The notes beneath the pieces were generated by a model. It did not search any database. It was not told the origin of the DNA and saw only the letters and a program-made list of their open reading frames with translations. 64,000 nucleotides of DNA from Macrocystis pyrifera (Eukaryota; Sar; Phaeophyceae; Laminariales; Laminariaceae), in assembly GCA_031763025.1 (NCBI GenBank), contig JASSKH010000014.1:10034563-10098562 (forward strand), in the 5' to 3' direction. Positions within the stretch are counted from its first letter, which is position 1; each line of letters starts with the position of its first letter. Positions 50,564 to 59,500 of this stretch are shown one piece after another. The translations under genes were made by a program, and so were the position numbers.

Positions 50564-53500
50564 CAGTACTCAAGTAATTAGTATCTTGAGCTAGTGAGAA
50601 ATACTTAATTGATTTTTTTTTTTTGTATATCATGCAACGTATGGGCTGGTGAAATAACTGAATGGGTGACTCGGGTTGGTGCGAATTGTTTACGAAACTG
50701 ATGTTCATGTTGTGGAGGCGCTATGTCCCATGGGACTGTGTATCGGGCTTACAGTAGCTTGTGACTTTTTCGGGCGTTTTTTGGGGTGACATGCGTTACG
50801 TAGCTCCTAAAGTGGGTGACAGGCGTTACGTAGCTCCTAAAGTGGACCCGGTACACACTATACAACTGGTAGATACCGCCGCCACCGTGATCCGCGTCAA
50901 TCTACGCACAAAGTTCGTTTATCAAGAGGGAACACCATAATCAGAACCAAATATAGCGTGTGAACATAGGGGGATACCTGTTTTTTGGGGTCCATTGTGG
51001 CTCTGATTATTATTGTATCGCTACGACCTTAGTAGTGCTAAACGTCTAGCATGGAAAGAGTTACGCGGTAGAGGGTGCTCTACGTTCCTTGCATGTAGGT
51101 GCTGCGGGCAAGCTTAACTCGTTTAGGACCGCACTCCTGTTTTAGGGACATTTTACTAGGAATTAGAGTCAACTGCTTGTTCATGTACAGCGCAGTACTA
51201 TTAGAGTTAAGGCGAACAAGGGACATCTTCAGGAAGAGTCTATAATTATCAAGGCAGACAATATTTTCAGCAGCAGAGATTGTGAACCATCGCAGGCGGC
51301 AGCTTCAAATACATGCCGGGCACACCGTTGCTAGTTAAACGACGCACCACGAACAGGCATCATGGTGAAAACTTTTTGTTTGTTTCAACCGCCTTATCGA
51401 CCAGTGTTTAGCAAAACTAACGTTTGCATCCGCCTTACCAAACATAATTTAGTTAAACAAAAACGTTTTCACTCGCCTTACTGCATGCAATATGGTCAAA
51501 AACTACTTTTTACGTCCGCCTTACCGAACATAATTTAGCGAAAACACTTTTTTTCATTCGCCTTATACAACATACTTTAGCAAAAACTAACGTTTCCATC
51601 CGTTTCAACGAACAAAATTGAGCATAACCTAAACATTTTCATCCGTCTCGCCGAACATTGTTGTTTCGAGACGCAAGGAAGCTGCAGAAATTCAGTCGTG
51701 TCCGCAGATTTATACCTGAGGGGGCAACCGTAGGGAGACATCAAGGCTGCAGCCAGAACCACCGCACCCTCATCTCCTGGACGGGGGGGGTCTCGAGTCT
51801 TCCCCCCCATCCCCCCTTGCCGAAAATTTAAGGTTTTCCAAGCGGAAGGGTCGACATCGAGGCAGCCGGCGACGGACAACGACCGCAGGGAGCACCCATG
51901 CTGGGACAGAAGGATGGCTAGAGAAAGGCAGGCCTTTTCGCCGAAGGGGTTGTGGGACAAGTTGAGGGTGGAGAGCACTTTCAGGGGGCCCAGCGCGTTC
52001 GTGAGCTTGTGGCATCCTACGTCCGTTATCTGTTGCGGGAAGGGGGGGAGGGACGAGCGTTGGAGGGCGGGGGCGGGGGTTCTTCCCTTTTTGGGTAGGG
52101 TTGTGACTTGACTGACTTATACGTTGCCCACTAGCTGACTATAAGTCACCGACTAGCTGGCTCTAAGTCGTTGAAGGGCGGGGGCGGGGGTCGCTCCCCC
52201 TTTTGCGTACGGCTGTGACTTGGTTGAATATAAGCTGCCGACTAACCGACTTTGAGTCGCCGACTAGCTGACTGTGAGTGGCCGGCTAGCTGACTACAAG
52301 TCGACGACTAGCTGACCATAAATCGCCGGCTAGCTGACCACAAGTCGTCGACTAGTTACAAGTTGGCTAGGCATGACAGGTACTTGCGTGCGAAAAAAGT
52401 GTGAGGTCCTGCGTCTTTTGATCGGTGCGTTTGTGGCCTGGTATTGGTTCTTGTTATTATTACGGGGGACCGTAGTAAATAGGACCAAATATTGTTACTA
52501 AAAATAGTGAAATATATATAGTTTTTTTGTGTGTACCGTAGGTCCTATTTACTATGGTCCCCCGTAATAGATCAAATATTCAAGCCAATCAGCAGGCTGC
52601 ATTTTACAACCCAATTAGTAACTGCAGTAGTCCCAAATCTAGGACAGATCATCAGTTCCCACGTCAAGATTTAGATATTTCAGAGGAGATCTATTCCTAG
52701 CCTGCATGATATATTAATATCCCGTGTGTGTGTTCCTCGTAATAAACCATTCTTTCTACCCGACGACATCCAGCACACCCCGTCCCCGGGCCGATTCTTC
52801 ATCCTATGGGGGTACAAGCTCGCTGCGGTCACAAAACCACGGCACAGAGATACTACGTTGTGAAACAGCAAGCAGAGTGGACAATGCATGGCCATGCCAT
52901 CGCACTGGATACGACAGAGAGCCGTAAGGCCTGTATAACCTACAGTAGGTCATGTTTCCCTGGTCGGACATGCACGACAGTATGCAGATCCCGCACAACC
53001 CCTCACAGCGGCAGGCGAGGAACTAGACGACCTAGATTATCTAGATCACGACAGTAGGTGTGAATTAGTCGTGGCCGTGACGAGAACGAAGTCCAGCAGT
53101 CTCGCACCCCTATCATCCAGACTTTCAGAGTGAAAAAATGGACGAACGCAAGTATGATATACCCGTATGTGACGATCAAAGCAGCTGCGACACCAAGCGG
53201 CCCCGGCAGGCCGCCGGCTGTGGCAAGGGAAAGTTCCGACGTAGCCGGGCAGGCAGACTTACGAACCACGCTCGCGCGCAGCATGACGGTGATGCCTGTG
53301 ATGTGGAACGCTCTTCTTAAGACGGGTGGCAAGCATTTTTGCATCGTGTTTTCGGTCGCTATACCTGGGTCCCAATATCTGAAGTAGTAGCAGTATTCAT
53401 GGTAGCGTTAACTCAGTGGCTACCGGGGAGTAGAGGCTAGGCCGTAGGGTTTCCAATCGTTCGGTGGTGAGAGCAGAAGAATAGCCGCAGCCAGGTGCTA

Positions 53501-56500
53501 CGGTCACAGGCCACAGATGAAGGCACGGACCACCGCAACGGGGCGGGGGAAATAGTGCCCGCTATATATGCGACCCCAGAACTGAGGTGAGTATGCGAAA
53601 GGGAGGGGAGTAGGGAAGAGATAAAAGATGGCATGAAGCAAACAAAAACAAAAACTAAAGTCCCGGATTGTGTCGTGTGTCTGACCCTTGCCTCGTTGTT
53701 GTTGAGGTGCAACTTTTGCAGTCCTCGGGCGTGTCTCAGACCGTCCGCCATGGAGGCCACGCCTTCATCTCCGATCGCGTTACTCCCGAGGTACAAGGCC
53801 ACGACAACGCATGTCTTCAACGCAGGCGCCTGCGGAAAAGGGGGCAGAGTGAGACGAATGCAAGTTCATGGGTGGGGGGTGGAGAAACGAATGCATTAGA
53901 GGGGAGAGATACTCATGTCATACATGGCCGTAGTAGTATGGCCATAGACCCTCGGATCCCTTCAATGCCGGGACGGAGCACGTCGGGTTTTCATCGAATG
54001 TATTTTAGGAGAAGGGGGGGTGAAGCAAATGCATTATAGGAGGGGGGGTGTACTCGATATCATGCATGGCTGTAGTCCTACGACCATAAACCCTTGGATC
54101 CCTACAATGCCGAGACAGGGCACGCCGGGTTTTCATTGACCAGGCGTGCACTGCTTGCACCAAGCGCGAAGCGCGGTGAGGTGTTCGGCGAGTCGCATGA
54201 AGGATGAGCTGCATCACACTAAGAACCGCTTGTGGGGCAGATTTGCACATGGATGACAGCTTCAACGAGTTAAGTCATGTTTGGAGGTGGTCACTACCAG
54301 AGACAGTGATGGAGATACTATGCAACTGCCTCGTGGGTGCCTTGCCACAAACACACTACGTGATGCGATCATTCCCGCACAACCTAATAGGTGAGCACCG
54401 CATCAGGATAATCTTTCGCCGTATCCTTCGAGGGTGAAAAGGCGATGCTCGCAGTGATATCGGCACGTCTAGCGAAAAAAAGAACTGCTACCGTACCTTA
54501 CTCTGACCCGCAAAATAATGCCCGTTGGACGTTCATATTCGTTCCTTAACGTTGTTTATATTCCCGGTCAGAGGGGTAACCCGTATCAAACGAATGATAC
54601 CATAGCACACCCCCTCGGACAATGACCTTCAAAGCAGGTTTACTCGACGGCGGGGAGAGTTTGAACGCCGAGCGACGCGTCAATGAAAAACATTAAAAAT
54701 GTCGACGAGGCCTTTCCAAAGCCACATTTTCCATTGTGTGTGTCCTCCTTTGTCTTGAAGAAAACCGACTCGGAAATCGTCCCAGAGGGTGCCCTATCTT
54801 ACGTGATATACGCATGGTATTCGTGTATATGCCTACTGCTGTAAGGCAATGGTGCTGAGCGTGCCTCACCAAGGCGAGAGCTCCTGCGGGGCCGATGGCT
54901 TGCGAAGACAGGCAAATCTCTCTCATCGTTAGCCTAGCCTCTTCCTTAGACGCAGCGAAGAGCACCCTCAGAACCTTGAGTCGCGCCCAAAACGAGGGGA
55001 TGGACGGCAAAAACGTTCAGCGCCCCGCGTTTAATTTTAGAGCAGTCGTAGGTTTCATTTTTCTTTTGACCATTGCTTTCATTTTCCAGCCTTTTGGATA
55101 TACAAGCCGTGGTCACAGGTGTCTTCCATTCCGCCCCCGGCACTTGCCTTCATTTTGAGTTCGTTCAGCATTCCGGCTGCTCATAAACTTTTACAGAGTT
55201 TGGCTAGCTCACGCTCTCAAGCTCTCCGCGATGATAAAAGGAACGTGAAGTACTTTATTGCTTTTTTGCGAACCCAGCAGGATTCGAACTCCGGCCCTCA
55301 CACGCTAGTAGTATTTAAGGTTAACCACTAGACCACCGCTGCGGCTGCGCAAGAATCACGCCATCACTTCTCTCCTTTCCCCCCGCGTTCCATCTCACAC
55401 CTCCTGCTCGAAACACACGTGGGGGGAGCTTTACCCCAGTGTGTTGTGCAGCACCGCGCAGGCTCCCGCCCCGCGAAATATTTCTTACCCCAAGCATAAT
55501 CCTGTTAATAGGAAGACTAACAACACGTGGAAGCTTAGCACGCGGAAGATTTTAATGAGTTTCCAACTGAAAATGTTTTCGCGGCTGTCAGCCACAAAGT
55601 CACCAGACTGACCATTCCTGAAGGTCGATACCCCCGTGTAAAGGACAGCCCTCGGCTTCAGCTGGCAATCAATCCCGTGCATATGCAAACGATCGACCCC
55701 TACGCGCAACAGCCCTCCACGCAACAGCCTCGTCAACAGCTGCTCACCTCCTGCAGCTTGCCTCCCACGAGATCATCCCGTTCGTTTCTTCGCCAGTCTT
55801 CTTCCGGTTGTGTTTGTTCGGCGCCCGCTCCGTCTTGCTCAGAAGACCAAGACTCGACCTCGTTTTCCGTACCGTCGTGCTTCGGCTGCGCACCCCTCTT
55901 GGCGCTTGACTCGCCTGGGAATACTACACCAGGGGATAACACCTTCGGCAGAGAGAATAGTGGCAGGGCGGGATGGGGGAGGGAGGCGTTCGACAGGTGC
56001 CTATATTTAAGATGGGGGCGGTGTGGAATTTAACCAACAACAAGCGGCGGGACGGAGGGAGGGATGCGCGTCCAAAAGTTGCCTGTATTCACGACGAGGC
56101 TGGTGTTGAATCAGACCAACAATAAGCATGCACCCATCGTTCATCTTGCAACAGCCAGCTCACGAAGCATGGGGACCTTTGAGCACTTCACAGGTGTACC
56201 GCGCAACTGTGAGGACCACGAGCGCAGCGCCTTGAATGTTCTGACGTTCCTTAGCTCGTATCTGCGAGTCGAGTATTCTCGCGCCTCACGCTGGGAGTAA
56301 CCACGGCGCAGGGGAACTGTAGTATTAATTGTCAATTCAAACAATCCAAGCACATGCCGTAACGTGGTGGACCCAAGAAATGCAGGGGGGAGCTCGAGAG
56401 AGTGTGCCAAAGGCGATAAGTATATATGTACACCTCCTTGGATGAATGTACATGCCCTAAAAACTTCGAAGGTAGCCATAAAAAATAAGTGTGGGCTGGT

Positions 56501-59500
56501 GGGCGGAGTCTTCCCGGATTGCTTCCCGTTCTATATATATGGCTTGGTGAAGCTTGCCTTGAACGAATGTGCATGCCTTAACTTACTTGCAGCAGATACA
56601 ACAGTAGACAAAACGTACCCCAAACCTGTATACGCACATCTTTCGGCCATTGTACATACCTCAACCTAGTAGGCACACTGCAACAGAACTATGGGAGCTC
56701 GAAAAGTGTATACAGAGCGTATCAAAAGCGTATACAAGGTGCATGCTTCTCTTTGGATGGTTGTCTCTTCTTAGTGTGTCTGACCTGCGCCCAGTTCAAC
56801 AACAGGGGTCACCGGTGCTGACCCCAAAACAAAGATGAGAGTTCGAGGTACATACGGGCGCAAGTAATGCTACAATTTACACGACACCACAAAAAAGGTA
56901 CTGCTGTACCCGTTTTCGAGATCGCCGAAGCCTAAACAGTACGACCAAACGTGGTTCAATCTCCGAAAAGAGAGAAAAAACCAGTACGTAGCGATCACGA
57001 TTCTGTTCGAGCAAACGCGTCCCAACGGCACACAAGTTGACGATAAGTCACGAATATCCCGCTGCGCGAGTTTCCAAGCGAAGGTTCTTCTACTATCATA
57101 CATACGTACCTCCTTGGATGATTGGGTCCTCCTGGTGTGTCTAAACTGTGCTCTACTCAACAACAGTGACCGCCGCTGCCGCTCCGCGTCCGCAGTTGCC
57201 GTCCTTCTCGAGTGCAACATTGCCCTCTCCATTGCCGCCTTGACAACCCCGTCCATGACCTTAGCCGGCAGTAGTACGAGCAGCGCCCGAAGGTTTTGTT
57301 CTCGAACGGTGGCGGAATCGTCCGGTACGAAAGGATTCTCCTCCTCTTCCGCTTGCACTTTCAGGGAGGGGGAGGGGGTGAAGGTTTGATTGTATTGAGG
57401 GGATTTGCAGGATGCAAGAGGACGTTCAAGGAGCTGGGAAGATGAAGACCCGTCTGTTTTTCAATGTCAGCGCTACTACATGGAGATTCCTGTGGGGGGG
57501 GGGGGGGGGGCGGAAAGGGAGGAGGTTGAAGGTCTGATTTGGCTCTGAGAGCGTTTTAGGCAATGGGAAGACAACGGTTCGTCTTTTTTTTCAAAGTCAG
57601 CGGTATTGTGTACGGGGTCGATATATTACCGTCATTGATTACCGAGAGGAGGGCCTTAACATGCATATTTTCTGCACGAAAACCGCTGGAGGGGTGTGGA
57701 AGCATGTACCACCGATTAACAAGAAGTCCGTGTGGGGATTGCCGGGTGGTACCAGTACCTCCAGGTGGTGAAACAGCACCGCCTGTGAACGACACCAACA
57801 TACTGTTGCATCATTTTTCGTTCCTTGCCGAAAGCAAACGAAGTGCAAACGCCAAGTGGTAACAAGAGCCAAGCGACACTCGCGTTCTCAATAGAGGGGG
57901 GCTGAAGTTGATCTCCGACTAAGTTAGCTTTTGCCACATCGCCTGGAAAAAAAGGAATGAAAAGTTTTCTTTACATCGTCTCCTTGAAAAAAACATGAAT
58001 TCATTCACATTAGTTCAACTCATTAATCAATTAAACTTCACCCACTTGTACCCCATGTATTACTTGCATACACCGGACAGGTCATCGATTCTCACTTCAT
58101 GATTTCAGCTCCTTCTGGGAAGACGCATTCCTGATATGTACGATCTAGCTCATGTTTTCGGGTGGGAAACATCGTTTCCTGAACTGAAAATAAAAAAAAT
58201 GAATGGATTTCACCCCTTTGTTAGCCCTTCAGGACGGTAATGTAGTCCCCGTTTGATATTCACATTTAACTCCAAACAGGGATAATGTACTCCTGGCCAT
58301 AGCCTAATTGCGGTATATCTGCACTGCAAAAGTGATTGAAATGAACCCGTTTTGTAAAAGTATTGAACTTAATTATGTACTATACATCGCTGAAGGGCAA
58401 AGGAAAACACTCATTGAAGTTGGTTATGAGAACAAGCCAGTCATCTTAGGGTCATTCTTATCGGAGAGCTTTTTTTCCATATTTTCGGTGTTTTTTTTTT
58501 TTATTTTCGCGAAATTTTAATATCTTCCAGATTTTCCTGTTTTTTTTTTTTGCCAAAGGTGTGAAATTTAACAAACGTGATTGTTTTGCTTCTGGATAAT
58601 TTCACGAATAGTGACAGAACGCCTCCGTATATTGATACATATCTCCACTTATTTCCAACCTTTGTTCATTTTGGAAAAAAAAAGTCTCCGATAAGGATAA
58701 ACCTTACGCCCGCCTCTCAGTGGGTGACAAGGCTTTCCCGTTCAAGGCTTTCTCGTTCTCACCTTGAGGCAGATTACCGCTCAGCCCAATTTCGCTTGGC
58801 GAGGCCTTCATGTCGCCGGGATCCTCTTCCTTCCACGGAACGAAGACCTCCCCATCAATCCCGTCCCACATTTGGTTTTCCCATCTCTCCATAACGCCTT
58901 CTTCGTGGGTTCCCGTCGTCAGGGCTGCCGTCAGCCCAGGCTCATGGTCGCCCGCAGAGTATGTCGGCGCTTCTTTGGTCGTGGTATTTCCATAGTCGTG
59001 GGTGGGTAATGATGTGTGATAATCGTTATCTGTGTGGTTTTCCGGGTTTGCATCGCCGTAGGTTGGCATTTGTGCGTTGTGGTCCTGATCGGTGTAGCTC
59101 GTTGCCGTCATCTCTGCATCGTCGTTGCAGGAGGGCAGCGATGCGTAATATTCCTGATCTATGTTGCAGTTTGCCGTCGCTGCTGCATCCCCGCAGGTTG
59201 GTGCCAGTGTCTTGTTTTCCTGATGTGTGCGGTTGGCCGTTTCTGCGTCGCCTTCGTTTTCGTCGCAGGCTGGTAAGGATGTGTGGTACTCCTGGTCGGT
59301 GTGGTTGTAGAAGTACACTGCCCCGTCTTCTCCGGTCACTTCTTCCCAGTACTCCATGTCTTCTGTGGTGTCCCCTGGCGAAAGTTAGAACGATAGCGGG
59401 ACGGAGAGCACGGGGCGGTTTCACGATTTGACTAGAGGGGTTGCGACCGACATAGATACTTTTCCAGAACTCGAGGGCCCATAGGCTGGTTAACTCAACA

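Noticed and set aside
55262-55345. A functional tRNA gene
   Set aside because: The boxes fit, but acceptor and T stems do not pair; recorded instead as tRNA-like.
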